Positions 1 to 7,906 of a stretch of DNA of 22,910 nt are shown in pieces (the stretch's first letter is position 1; each line of letters opens with the position of its first letter). The position numbers were made by a program, and so were the translations under genes. Source of the stretch: DATDYW01 sp964574865 (GTDB lineage: Bacteria > Patescibacteriota > Minisyncoccia > Phycocordibacterales > JAACPR01); assembly GCA_964574865.1 (NCBI GenBank), contig CAZNOT010000005.1:1-22910 (forward strand), given 5' to 3'. The notes beneath the pieces were generated by a model, which saw nothing but the letters and a program-made list of their open reading frames with translations, was not told where the DNA came from and did not search any database.

Positions 1-1594
1 AGTTGGTGATGATCGGCAGGCCGTACGGCGAGCGCAGGAAGTCCTCGACGTCCTGCGTGATGGTCGAGAGCGCCAGGAAGTACTTGCGGCCGCGCTTGGC
101 GAGCCCGTAGAGGAATGACGCGGTGTCCTCCGACTTCATCATCCACCACGCCTCGTCGATCACGAGGAGGCGCTTCTTGAGCTCTTTGCGGATCGCGTTC
201 CAAATGAAGTGCGTCACGATGTACATTGCGACGGGCTTGAGCTCGTCCTCCATGTCGCGCAGCGAGAACACGACGAACTTCCTGTTGACGTCAATGTTCG
301 TTGCCTTGTTCACGAAGCCGGCCCACGTGCCTTTGGTGTACTTCGAGAGCTTCTGCACGAGGTTCTCGGCGCCCTCCATGCCGGCCAGCACGAGCTCGAA
401 GTCTGAGAGGAGCGGCGCCTCGGCGTTCGAGAAGTCGGCGTCCGGCGTGATGTCTTTGAGCGCGTACGTCTCGGTGATAGCTCGGTCGATAATGGCGTCC
501 TCTTCCGGCGTAAGGCCGCCGAGCATGAGGCGGAAGAGCCCCACCAGGTTCACAATGTTGCTGCGGAGCACGTCGGCTGGGGACTCGTCCTCCCGCGCCG
601 TCGGCAGGTCGAACGGGTTGATGTGGTGGTCGGAGGTTAGCGAGATGCTGAAGTAGCGCCCGCCGGTCGCCTCGGCCAAGAACTCGTACTCGCGCTCAGG
701 GTCGATGACGATGACGTCCACATCGAACATGAGCGTGCGGAGGATCTCGAGCTTCGAGAAGTACGATTTGCCGGAGCCGGCTTTCGCGAAGGTGACCGAG
801 TTGTAGTTCTCGAGCGAGAAGCGGTCGAAGAGCACCAGAGACGCGTTGTGCTTGTTGATGCCGTACAGGATTCCCTTATCCGACGTGAGGTCGAACGAGG
901 TGAAGGGGAAAATGGACGAGAGCGGCGAGGTGTTGAGCTTGGTGTGAATGGCAATCTCGTCGGTCCCGATCGGGAAGACGCTGTGCAGCCCCTCGACCTG
1001 CTGGAAGAGCGCCGGCTTCACGTAGACGAGCTGGGACTCGAGCACCGAGCGGACCTCGGACTCGAACCGGTCGAGCTCCTCTTTGGTCTCGCCGTATATG
1101 GCGACGTAGAGGCCGACGTCGAAGATGCGCTCGGTGGCCTGCTGCAGCGAGTCGCGCAGGCTCTCGAGGTCTTGGTACGCGGTGTCGAGCACCGGGTCGC
1201 GCACGAAGCCCTTCTCTTCCCGGCCGCGAATCTGGCTCTGCACCTCGGCAACCTTCTTGCGGAACGCGCGCAGCACCTCCTCGGTGTCGATCGGGTGCAC
1301 GAAGATGGACACATCGAAAACCTTGTCCATGTTGATGATCGGCGAGAACCAGCCGTCCGAGAGGAAGCGCGGGTACGAGATGACGAACAGCGTTCGGACG
1401 ATCTTGTCGCCGAGGTGAATCTCGCGCGAGGTGATTTTGAAGGCGGGCGGCGCGACGATGTCGCGGAGCTCGAGCGTGTTCGCGCGGTAGATCTCTTTCG
1501 GCAGGATGGCGGAAATCTTCTCGAGCGCCTCGTCGCGCGAGGGCGCAGACCCCTTCTTCTCCCGCTTGAAAATGTTGAGAATGTTGAACGCCAT
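1..1594 (-). CDS. virB4: VirB4/TraC-family type IV secretion ATPase (3' end beyond window)
   Basis: This is the cytoplasmic AAA+/RecA-like ATPase that powers type IV secretion or conjugation systems. The reading frame runs off the left edge, so only about 531 residues are visible; VirB4/TraC proteins are usually 600-850. An N-terminal TraC/VirB4-type domain covers roughly residues 1-240. The Walker A loop is AKAGSGKSYF with its Lys at about 276; the first position is Ala instead of the usual Gly. Walker B is LLVIDEAWWMM with Asp-Glu at about 480-481, the DEAWW signature of this family. The start is the ATG at 1592-1594, two bases after the stop of the TraC-like gene (TAG-CT-ATG), so translation is probably coupled to it. 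I see no separate promoter or Shine-Dalgarno. It lies at the downstream end of the PrgI-TraC block. Family assignment is firm; the substrate (DNA or protein, import or export) cannot be told from sequence. Confidence 0.93.
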   Translation of the reverse strand, partial: MAFNILNIFKREKKGSAPSRDEALEKISAILPKEIYRANTLELRDIVAPPAFKITSREIHLGDKIVRTLFVISYPRFLSDGWFSPIINMDKVFDVSIFVHPIDTEEVLRAFRKKVAEVQSQIRGREEKGFVRDPVLDTAYQDLESLRDSLQQATERIFDVGLYVAIYGETKEELDRFESEVRSVLESQLVYVKPALFQQVEGLHSVFPIGTDEIAIHTKLNTSPLSSIFPFTSFDLTSDKGILYGINKHNASLVLFDRFSLENYNSVTFAKAGSGKSYFSKLEILRTLMFDVDVIVIDPEREYEFLAEATGGRYFSISLTSDHHINPFDLPTAREDESPADVLRSNIVNLVGLFRLMLGGLTPEEDAIIDRAITETYALKDITPDADFSNAEAPLLSDFELVLAGMEGAENLVQKLSKYTKGTWAGFVNKATNIDVNRKFVVFSLRDMEDELKPVAMYIVTHFIWNAIRKELKKRLLVIDEAWWMMKSEDTASFLYGLAKRGRKYFLALSTITQDVEDFLRSPYGLPIITN

Positions 1595-1596
1595 AG

Positions 1597-2214
1597 CTAT
1601 TTTGCGGTCGCGATCGGCTGCTCTACGTCTCCCGGATTGAAGAGGCGGTAGAAGAGCTCGACGACCTCCTCGGTGCCGAGCTGCACGGTGCGTAGGCCGC
1701 AGCGCGTGAGGCCAGACTGCGCCACGCCGATGCGCTGCTCGAGCTGCGTGCGGTGCTCCTCGAAGCGGTCGGCGTCGGTCTTGTCTCCCCCGCTGAACTT
1801 CCCCGCTACCGACGGCAGGTAGGGGATGACCACGAAGAACGTTTTGGTCATGATGTTGTTGAGCTCGGTGAATCGCTTAATGAACTGGGCGTACTCGCGG
1901 ATCTGGATTTTCATGAGGTCGTTGGCCTGCTCGCGCTCACGGACTTCGAGCGTCGCCACGTAGGGGCGAATGTCGAGGCGGCGGGACTGCACGCAAATCT
2001 GCATCGGGAAGTTGACGGAGTTGAGGAAGTTTTGAAACTGCAGGACCGTGGCCTGCTGCTCGTCGCCGGACTTGAGCGCAAAATTGATCGCCGAGACGAT
2101 GAGGAAGGCGCGCATGCCGCCGTCGTGGAGTATGGCGATACCGTCCCGCACCTCTTTAATGGGAACGATGTCCTGCGCGGTTTTGCCGCCCCCCGAAGAT
2201 GCGCCGAAAGCCAT
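1597..2214 (-). CDS. TraC-like domain protein, partner of VirB4
   Basis: A 205-residue soluble protein resembling the N-terminal, non-ATPase domain of TraC/VirB4, which in Patescibacteria is often encoded as a separate gene just upstream of virB4. It starts with a Gly/Ser-rich stretch, then KEVRDGIAILHDGGMRAFLIV, a beta-rich region typical of this domain, and later a long helical part (about residues 90-130). No Walker motif is present, so it is not an ATPase by itself. The start is the ATG at 2212-2214. A perfect TATAAT lies on the minus strand at 2222-2227, seven bases upstream, so the mRNA is probably leaderless. It is followed by virB4 after two bases. I infer that it docks VirB4 to the membrane complex; the TraC-like assignment is from pattern recognition only. 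Confidence 0.78.
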   Translation of the reverse strand: MAFGASSGGGKTAQDIVPIKEVRDGIAILHDGGMRAFLIVSAINFALKSGDEQQATVLQFQNFLNSVNFPMQICVQSRRLDIRPYVATLEVREREQANDLMKIQIREYAQFIKRFTELNNIMTKTFFVVIPYLPSVAGKFSGGDKTDADRFEEHRTQLEQRIGVAQSGLTRCGLRTVQLGTEEVVELFYRLFNPGDVEQPIATAK

Positions 2215-2221
2215 TGCGGCG

Positions 2222-2227
2222 ATTATA
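2222..2227 (-). promoter_or_regulatory. -10 box of the TraC-like gene (leaderless type)
   Basis: The minus strand reads TATAAT, seven bases before the ATG at 2214. The start point expected from this box falls on or next to the A of ATG. The -35 region would lie inside the hairpin at 2229-2254, and no TTGACA-like hexamer is visible. Confidence 0.6.
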
Positions 2228-2228
2228 A

Positions 2229-2254
2229 CGCCGCGGGACGGTTCACCCGCGGCG
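2229..2254 (-). terminator. Hairpin between PrgI gene and TraC-like gene
   Basis: A perfect 9-bp stem (2229-2237 with 2246-2254) and an 8-base loop lie about 30 bases after the PrgI stop codon. On the minus strand the stem is followed at once by TTATAAT, so the short T-rich tail is also the -10 box of the next gene. It may be a weak terminator or a processing site. Confidence 0.45.
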
Positions 2255-2284
2255 CCCCATCCCCAATTTTCTGGCCGCGGCGCC

Positions 2285-2764
2285 TCAGAGAATGCCTGGT
2301 GGGAGCGTCGGGGTGCGGCGCCTGTCCCCCGGCGCCGACGGCTCCGCCGCCGCGGCGTCGCGCGAGCTGATCGTCTCTTGAATATCGAGGCCCCACGAGA
2401 GCTCTTTGAGCTTGCTGTCGGAGAGCCGAGGGACCGTTACCGCCGTTCCCGCCGTTGTCGCGCCCTTCTCCTCCTCCGCCGCGTGCGGCTTTTTCCTCCA
2501 GAGGTAGAGCTTCCGAGAGAACGCGTAAGAAATCATGCTCTCAATCATCACCAGAAACGGACGCCCGTTCATTTGGCCGAAGCCGAGCGCCGCCGCCGAG
2601 AGCCCGACGATGGCGGCTCCGATGAATCCGAGCGGCTGAGGTAGCGCCACCCAGAGCGCGTAGACGCCGCCCGCGCCGCCTGCGGCGAAGAGAAACTGTT
2701 TGAGCGTGAACGGCCCGAAGATCTTATCTTCGACTTCGAGGTACTGCGGCACTTGGTATCGCAC
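2285..2764 (-). CDS. prgI: PrgI family membrane protein
   Basis: A 159-residue protein of the PrgI family, small inner-membrane proteins encoded beside VirB4-type ATPases in Gram-positive conjugation systems and in Patescibacteria. The N-terminus YQVPQYLEVEDKIFGPFTLK is the family hallmark. Two membrane segments follow at about residues 24-43 and 46-65, then a short cytoplasmic helix (KLYLWRKKP) and a low-complexity Ala/Glu/Arg-rich tail of about 60 residues. The start is GTG (complement of 2762-2764), with TAGAAT at 2771-2776 six bases upstream and no Shine-Dalgarno, so the mRNA is probably leaderless. Together with the TraC-like protein and VirB4 it forms the conserved core of this secretion locus, probably as the membrane part nearest the ATPase. 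The exact start could shift by a few codons. Confidence 0.88.
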   Translation of the reverse strand: MRYQVPQYLEVEDKIFGPFTLKQFLFAAGGAGGVYALWVALPQPLGFIGAAIVGLSAAALGFGQMNGRPFLVMIESMISYAFSRKLYLWRKKPHAAEEEKGATTAGTAVTVPRLSDSKLKELSWGLDIQETISSRDAAAAEPSAPGDRRRTPTLPPGIL

Positions 2765-2770
2765 GCGCCA

Positions 2771-2776
2771 ATTCTA
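2771..2776 (-). promoter_or_regulatory. -10 box of prgI (leaderless type)
   Basis: The minus strand reads TAGAAT, exactly six bases before the GTG start at 2764. It lies just downstream of the terminator at 2784-2816. Confidence 0.55.
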
Positions 2777-2783
2777 CCGCAAC

Positions 2784-2816
2784 GAAAAACAGAACTCAGC
2801 CTGCGGCTAAGTTCTG
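2784..2816 (-). terminator. Rho-independent terminator after the 207-residue gene
   Basis: The stem has 7 bp plus 4 bp around one mismatch (2790-2801 with 2805-2816) and a 3-base loop. On the minus strand it is followed by TTTTTCG. It lies 26 bases after the stop codon at 2842, and separates this gene from prgI, which has its own promoter. Confidence 0.8.
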
Positions 2817-2841
2817 AAACTAAATTTAGGGCGGAGCCAGA

Positions 2842-3465
2842 TTAGAACGTCTCGCGGTACGGGTCGGCGGGAAGGGCGGGCGGCGCGGGCGGGAGAGCCT
2901 CAGCCGGCTTCTGGAGGTTGGCGGCGACGAGGTCGACCGGGCGCGTCACGGGGAGCGCGAGCTTTTCGGCCGCGGCGGTGAGCGCGGGGGTGACGGTGGT
3001 GATTGGGGCGGCGGTCGCAGCCGCGGGCTGAGGCGCGGCCGCGGCGACCTTTGCGATCGCATCTTCCCCGCTGTTCAGGAGCGCCTCGAGGTCATCGTCC
3101 TCGTTCTTACCGACGGACGCGGCCGCGGCGGAGCTGCCCTCTTCCCGCGGCAGCACTTGGCGAATCTTCGCCTGAATGGGCACGAAGATGTCGCGCTCGA
3201 GCTCGGCGACGAACGCTTTGAAATCGGCCTCGGGGAGCGAAATCTCCTGCGCGAGGTGCACGGCGTACTCCTCGACGGTCTGGAGGCCGGCCATGAAGCG
3301 AAGCGTCTCGTCCTCGAGCGCGGCGCCCTGGTCGACGCGGAGCTTACGGCTGCTGCTGATCTGGCGCAGTTTTCCCTGCCAGCCCGACGTCTCGATAGCT
3401 TTGCGAATTTCGTCGGGGAGGCCGTCGAAGGCCTCGTCTGCGGTGATGGGTTCTCGTGTGGGCAT
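2842..3465 (-). CDS. Conserved hypothetical protein in the secretion locus
   Basis: A 207-residue soluble protein that I do not recognise as a named family. Residues 1-115 look folded and mainly helical (DEIRKAIETSGWQGKLRQI, then DETLRFMAGLQTVEEYAVHL). The rest is an Ala/Pro-rich, probably disordered tail ending in DPYRETF. There is no signal peptide, membrane segment or catalytic motif. Acidic-helical proteins with such tails are common next to VirB6/PrgI genes in Patescibacteria, so an accessory or chaperone role in the secretion machine is possible, but this is inference from position only. The start ATG (3463-3465) has TACAAT at 3472-3477 exactly six bases upstream. A good terminator follows the gene at 2784-2816. 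No terminator separates it from the VirB6-like gene upstream, so read-through is possible. Confidence 0.8.
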   Translation of the reverse strand: MPTREPITADEAFDGLPDEIRKAIETSGWQGKLRQISSSRKLRVDQGAALEDETLRFMAGLQTVEEYAVHLAQEISLPEADFKAFVAELERDIFVPIQAKIRQVLPREEGSSAAAASVGKNEDDDLEALLNSGEDAIAKVAAAAPQPAAATAAPITTVTPALTAAAEKLALPVTRPVDLVAANLQKPAEALPPAPPALPADPYRETF

Positions 3466-3471
3466 GGGGAG

Positions 3472-3477
3472 ATTGTA
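3472..3477 (-). promoter_or_regulatory. -10 box of the 207-residue gene (leaderless type)
   Basis: TACAAT on the minus strand, six bases before the ATG at 3465. There is no Shine-Dalgarno in between (the spacer is CTCCCC). Confidence 0.6.
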
Positions 3478-3501
3478 GCGCGGGTTGGCGGCGGGAACCT
3501 A

Positions 3502-6090
3502 CTAGTCGTCCCTCTTCTTGCCGGCGTTCTCGGCTTTGTCGACCTTTGCCTGTGCCTTGCGCCGCTCGGTCTCCTCGGCGCGGGTGAGACCTTGGAGCAT
3601 CCCGGCGCGATTGGCGGGGTTGGCGGCCTGGAAGGCTGCCGAGCGCTGCTTCTCCTCAGAGTCGAGGGCCGCCACGACCGACCGAGCCTCGATGACCTTT
3701 TTGTACGCGTCCTCGTGCTTCTTGGAAGCCTTAATCTGCGCGTTATTGATGCCGCGAATGTGCGTGATTGTGCTGTGGACGGCCTTGCCGGCCGAGATAA
3801 CGCCAATGGCGGCCATTGCGGCGGGCGCGAGCGGGGCGAGCGCGCTAGCGCCGACGGCGCCAGCCACCCACCCCAAAGTGCGTCGGCCGCTGCTACGCGC
3901 TCGGGCATCCTCGCTGCGAGATTGCGCGTACTTGATCGAGGCGTTCATGTCGCGGTCGGCTTTCTCGCCAGCCTTCGTCTCGACGCCGAAGATCTTCCTA
4001 TTGAGAATCTTGTAGCCATTTTCCTCGGCGTCTTTCTTCCTGTCCTCACTGATGCCCTGCTGCATCTTGGCCGCCGACAGGCTGTTCGTCAGTTTAATAA
4101 TTACACTGGAACTGGCGCCCGACGCCTTTGCCGCATCGAGGTTCCCCTGCGCCAATTCGACCGCCTTCTTCGCGTCCGCGACCTCCTTGTCGGCTTTCTG
4201 TAGCGAGTTTCCGGTGAGCTCGTTAATCTTCTCGAGCTTGTCGTCTTTCGACATGTCCAGACTCTTCTGGACCGCCTCAATTTTCTCCGCGTTCCGCTTG
4301 TCGCGGTCCTCGACGTAGCCGCGGCGGCCCTTCGACGCGAGGTCGGACACTTTGCCGTAGTCGGCCCCGGTGGCCGCGCTGAGGGCGGCGGCGGCGCCGG
4401 TCTTGCGGAAGTCGAAGGACGAATCCTGCATCCGGCCGCCGACGCCCATCAGTCGCCGGCCAATTGCGCCGCGAATGCCGCCCTGCACGGATAGGTTCTT
4501 GACCGTGTCCGAGTTCGCGAGGCCCGATCCCGCGCGACCGAGTATCCCCCGCCCGGCCCAGCCAGCCCCGCCGAACGCCGCCGCCGCCGCGGCCTTTTGC
4601 GCGCGCTGGCCAATCGAGATGGCGGCAGTCGAACCCTGCTCGGAAATTTTCTTGGCAATAGCCATCGACGCGTAGAGCAGGCCTATGAGGATGCAGAAGT
4701 TGAAGAATTCGCCCAGGCCGAACGAGAGGATGTTTTCAAAGTTGGATGCGGCGTTCGCGCCGGTGCCGGTCGCCTTTTTGATGAGGCTGCTCTCGCCGAC
4801 TTTTTCCGCGATGCCGGTCGTGATGAGGAGCATGAGGAATACGGCTGGCGCGTAAAAGGATTGCCCGATGAGGGCGGCCCACCAGTCGTGCGAGTGCTTC
4901 TCGAACTTCGGCAGGAGGTACGAGAGGAAGGCGAGCGCGGCGACGACGCACAGGACGACGAGCGTGACGAACCGGGCAATCAGCGTGAAGACGATCGCGA
5001 GCATGAAGCCGCTCAGGACGAGCATGAATCCGGACTGGAAGACGGCGCGGATGAAGTAGGAGAAGCCGCCGAGGGCGCTCGCCGAATTGTCGCTGCCGCC
5101 CGTCGCGCCGCTGGACGTGATCGCACTCGTTTTCGCGAGGGCGAAATCTCTCGCTCCCGCCAGTTCCGCCAGCTGTCCCGAAAACCCGATCTCGACGCCC
5201 CCCGAGGCGGCGTTTTCTCCCGCGAGCTCCTTGTAGACCTTCGACGCCAGCGTGTTCGACGCGTCGATAACGGAAACGGCGAAGCGGTAGCTGAAGTTCA
5301 CCAGGAGCGCCACGATAATGACGCGCGGCACGAGCTCGAGGCCGTTCTTGAGGCCGAGCACGGTGTTGAACGCCGCGTAGAGCAGAACGAATATGAATAG
5401 CGTGTTGCCGACGTCGCGGATTGCCGCCCACCCCTCTCGAACGGCCGCCCACAGCTCGGAGTACGCGCCCATGTCGTTCACCAGGGCTTTGGTCGCGAAG
5501 TTTAGGGCCTGCCCCGCGACCCAGAGGACGGCGCTCGCGAACATCCAAACGTAGTAGCCGACGACCTCGAAGAGCTTGCCTATACCCTTTATGATCCAGT
5601 CGACGATTTGAGAGAAATCCGTCGGGATTCCCGCTGCGGCCGCCGCCGTCTTCGCGAGAGATCCGGCTGCCGATGAGGCGAGCGATTGCCCGCCAGCCGA
5701 AGTCATCGCGTCGGCGTCTTTTGTTACCCCGTCTGCCTCGTAGACTAGTATCGAACCCGTGCCGCCATCGTTTTCTTGGCCGTAAGTCGCAACGAGCTTA
5801 CCGTTAGTGTCAAAAATTTTGTAGGTGTAGGAGTTCTCGCGAAGCCCCGAGACGCGCTGCACCTCCCCCACGGTTCTGTTGCCGCCAAAGGGAGAGGCGG
5901 AACCTTCCGTGAAAACGATAACCTTCCCGGTGTCTGAGGCTGTGTAGGTGCTTGTTGTCGGGGAATTGTCTACGTCGAAAATTGCCTCCGCGTAATTTGC
6001 GGTCAAAAGAAAGATGCCGGAGGCAAGAAGTAGCGCAGAGAATCGGGCGCCAAAAAATGGCCGTAGGAAGAAATGGAGGCGGCTCCTCAT
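3502..6090 (-). CDS. VirB6/TrbL-like polytopic membrane protein
   Basis: An 862-residue protein with the layout of VirB6/TrbL inner-membrane channel components of type IV secretion systems. Residues 1-36 form a signal peptide (Arg-rich start, hydrophobic core, AEA before the cleavage site), followed by an extracytoplasmic domain of about 130 residues. Membrane segments lie near 173-197, 227-247, 253-275, 352-373, 374-393, 406-426 and 456-478. A long cytoplasmic tail (about 480-862) is rich in Ala, Lys and Glu, has coiled-coil stretches (about 590-690 and 785-860) and one hydrophobic patch near 740-775. Classical VirB6 is about 300 residues, so the tail is an unusual extension. The ATG at 6088-6090 has TAGAAT seven bases upstream and lies directly after a 16-bp-stem hairpin. 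The VirB6-like role is inferred from topology and neighbours. Confidence 0.85.
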   Translation of the reverse strand: MRSRLHFFLRPFFGARFSALLLASGIFLLTANYAEAIFDVDNSPTTSTYTASDTGKVIVFTEGSASPFGGNRTVGEVQRVSGLRENSYTYKIFDTNGKLVATYGQENDGGTGSILVYEADGVTKDADAMTSAGGQSLASSAAGSLAKTAAAAAGIPTDFSQIVDWIIKGIGKLFEVVGYYVWMFASAVLWVAGQALNFATKALVNDMGAYSELWAAVREGWAAIRDVGNTLFIFVLLYAAFNTVLGLKNGLELVPRVIIVALLVNFSYRFAVSVIDASNTLASKVYKELAGENAASGGVEIGFSGQLAELAGARDFALAKTSAITSSGATGGSDNSASALGGFSYFIRAVFQSGFMLVLSGFMLAIVFTLIARFVTLVVLCVVAALAFLSYLLPKFEKHSHDWWAALIGQSFYAPAVFLMLLITTGIAEKVGESSLIKKATGTGANAASNFENILSFGLGEFFNFCILIGLLYASMAIAKKISEQGSTAAISIGQRAQKAAAAAAFGGAGWAGRGILGRAGSGLANSDTVKNLSVQGGIRGAIGRRLMGVGGRMQDSSFDFRKTGAAAALSAATGADYGKVSDLASKGRRGYVEDRDKRNAEKIEAVQKSLDMSKDDKLEKINELTGNSLQKADKEVADAKKAVELAQGNLDAAKASGASSSVIIKLTNSLSAAKMQQGISEDRKKDAEENGYKILNRKIFGVETKAGEKADRDMNASIKYAQSRSEDARARSSGRRTLGWVAGAVGASALAPLAPAAMAAIGVISAGKAVHSTITHIRGINNAQIKASKKHEDAYKKVIEARSVVAALDSEEKQRSAAFQAANPANRAGMLQGLTRAEETERRKAQAKVDKAENAGKKRDD

Positions 6091-6097
6091 TGGCCGT

Positions 6098-6103
6098 ATT
6101 CTA
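6098..6103 (-). promoter_or_regulatory. -10 box of the VirB6-like gene (leaderless type)
   Basis: The minus strand reads TAGAAT (within TATAGAAT), seven bases before the ATG at 6090 and one base after the hairpin at 6105-6142. Confidence 0.6.
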
Positions 6104-6104
6104 T

Positions 6105-6142
6105 AACGGACTCGCCGCGCTTCTGGGCGCGGCGAGTCCGTT
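6105..6142 (-). terminator. Strong hairpin after the 581-residue secreted-protein gene
   Basis: A perfect 16-bp GC-rich stem (6105-6120 with 6127-6142) and a 6-base loop lie 18 bases after the stop of the minus-strand gene ending at 6161. The tail is only TTATAG, which is also the start of the next promoter. The length and position argue for a terminator or an RNA-end stabiliser. Confidence 0.65.
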
Positions 6143-6160
6143 GGCGGGGGATAAGGTTCC

Positions 6161-7906
6161 TCAGTTTGCCACCGTCACCGTCGGGCAGTCCACCCGCTCG
6201 CGGTTCCCCTCTTCGTCGGCGATTTCCACGTGCACGCGGTAGGTGCCGGCCGACCCGTAGGTCTTGTCGAGGCTCGCGCCGAGGCCTGAGGCGGCGCCGC
6301 CCCAGTCGCGGTCGACGATGTCGCCGTCGGCGCCGTCGACGTGCGAGGTGTAGGTGACGCCTTCGCCCGGCCGAATCGTCGCATCGTCGACGGTGCAGGT
6401 CACCGCGAAATCCTCGTGGACCTCTAGCGTCGGGCAGGTAATCGTCTCAACCTCACTGTCCCAGTCCTCGTCGCCGACGCGGAGCTCGAGGTCGTAGCGA
6501 CCCTCGTCGTTGAAGACGGCGGTTGCCGTGGATGTGGTGGCGACCGAAGATTGGGAGAAGCTGTTGGCCAGGGACGCCTCGCCGGTCCAGTTGAAGTAGA
6601 TGGCGCCGACCCAGCCGCTCACGGTCGCCTTCGCGGTCGCTACGTCTCCTTCGTCGACCTCGCTGTTGACGAGGACGCAGGAGCCGGTCAGGTCGGCGCC
6701 TCTGCCGTCGGTGCCGCCGTCGGGATCGGTTGCGCCACCTCCCTCATCTTCGTCGTTGGAATAGGTTTCTCCGTTCTCGTACTCAATCTCGTACTCGAGC
6801 TTGCCGTCTCTGCTCTCGCTGTCCTCGCCGCCATCGAAGAGCTCCGAGAGGGCCATCTTCACGAGCTCGTTGACGAGCGTGTTAACGATTTCATCGAACT
6901 CGTCGGCGATGAGGAGGCGGCTCTCGGCGTTGCCGAGGCGGCGGTTGAGCTGGCTCTCGATGACGCGGCCCGGCGTCGTGATGCGTCCCGTCTCGGGGTC
7001 TTTCACCTGGAGGAAGCCGTTGCTCCAGCCGGCCTGCACCTGAAGGCCGTTGCTCGTGTTGGCGAGCTGGACGTTGAACGCGTTGCGCGCCTCGATGAGC
7101 GAACCCGCTGGGTTGTTGTACGGGCTCTGCGAGTACGAGTACTGGAGACCCCAATCGAAGCTGTCGCCGTTCGCGAAGCTTTCCCACTTGTCCGAAACCT
7201 CGGAGAGCCTGCACCCGTTCGCGCTGTTTTGGAACGAGGCGGTGTGCTCGTTGAGGAGCTTCGCCTGGATTTGCGCGCGCCACGGCTCGCACAGGAGGCC
7301 GTCCGAAATTTGGTTGAGGAGGTTGCCCGCCACGGTGTCGACCGCGTTCGCGAAGAACTTTTCGGGGTTGTCGATGAAGGCGGGGCTACCTTGGAACCCC
7401 GTCTTGATCCACTCGACGGTCGCTTTGCCGATGTAGTCGACAATCTGGTTCACGAAGCAGAACGCGATCGAGTCGAGGGAAGGCAGGACGCAGAAGCCGA
7501 ACGGCGCCCAGGCGCACACGTCTTTGGCCCGCTGCGCTTTCTGGGCGCCGCTCGTGCCGAGGTCGGTCTGAATTGGCACGCGCATGAGGCCGACCGTCGC
7601 CTCTTCGGCCGCGTCGCTCGCGAGCGCCTCGAGCAGGTAGCCGATGAAGCTCGAGAGGAGCTCGGAGAGCATCGAGTTGAAGACGCAGGTGCCTCCGGCC
7701 TGCGCGAGCGCGCCGGCCGCGTCCTGCGAGCTGGCGTCGAAGCCTTGGCCGTTGATGACCATGCCGCCCTGGGTGTTCCCGAGGGAGGCGGTGCTGACGT
7801 TGACGGAGCTCACCGCGCTGCCGCTCCCGGCGGTTGCGGCGATCGCGCTCGGCGCGACGAGCGAGAAAATGAGGAGCGCGGCGAGCGGCGCGGCTAGTCG
7901 TTTCAT
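6161..7906 (-). CDS. Large secreted protein with C-terminal PKD/Ig-like domains
   Basis: A 581-residue exported protein. The signal peptide is residues 1-24 (MKRLAAPLAALLIFSLVAPS, then AIAA). Residues 25-380 form a region of unknown fold with conserved-looking cysteines, including C-W-A-P-F-G-F-C and later LLCEPW, probably disulfide-bonded outside the membrane. An acidic Gly/Asp/Glu linker (about 375-405) leads to two PKD-like beta-sandwich repeats at about 410-500 and 505-580. The second carries the typical ending YGSAGTYRVHVEI. It sits upstream of the VirB6-like gene and downstream of the Ca-repeat protein, whose stop it overlaps by ATGA, so the two are translationally coupled. I infer a surface or periplasm-like component of the secretion machine, comparable in position to large exported proteins in Patescibacterial T4SS loci. 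No enzyme motif was found. Confidence 0.82.
   Translation of the reverse strand: MKRLAAPLAALLIFSLVAPSAIAATAGSGSAVSSVNVSTASLGNTQGGMVINGQGFDASSQDAAGALAQAGGTCVFNSMLSELLSSFIGYLLEALASDAAEEATVGLMRVPIQTDLGTSGAQKAQRAKDVCAWAPFGFCVLPSLDSIAFCFVNQIVDYIGKATVEWIKTGFQGSPAFIDNPEKFFANAVDTVAGNLLNQISDGLLCEPWRAQIQAKLLNEHTASFQNSANGCRLSEVSDKWESFANGDSFDWGLQYSYSQSPYNNPAGSLIEARNAFNVQLANTSNGLQVQAGWSNGFLQVKDPETGRITTPGRVIESQLNRRLGNAESRLLIADEFDEIVNTLVNELVKMALSELFDGGEDSESRDGKLEYEIEYENGETYSNDEDEGGGATDPDGGTDGRGADLTGSCVLVNSEVDEGDVATAKATVSGWVGAIYFNWTGEASLANSFSQSSVATTSTATAVFNDEGRYDLELRVGDEDWDSEVETITCPTLEVHEDFAVTCTVDDATIRPGEGVTYTSHVDGADGDIVDRDWGGAASGLGASLDKTYGSAGTYRVHVEIADEEGNRERVDCPTVTVAN

Noticed and set aside
4597..5548. Long open frames antisense or out of frame within the VirB6-like gene
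   Set aside because: They are typical GC-rich shadows with Arg/Glu/Asp-biased composition and no start signals. The same holds for long antisense frames within the helicase (12001-13440), the PKD protein (6551-7897) and comM.
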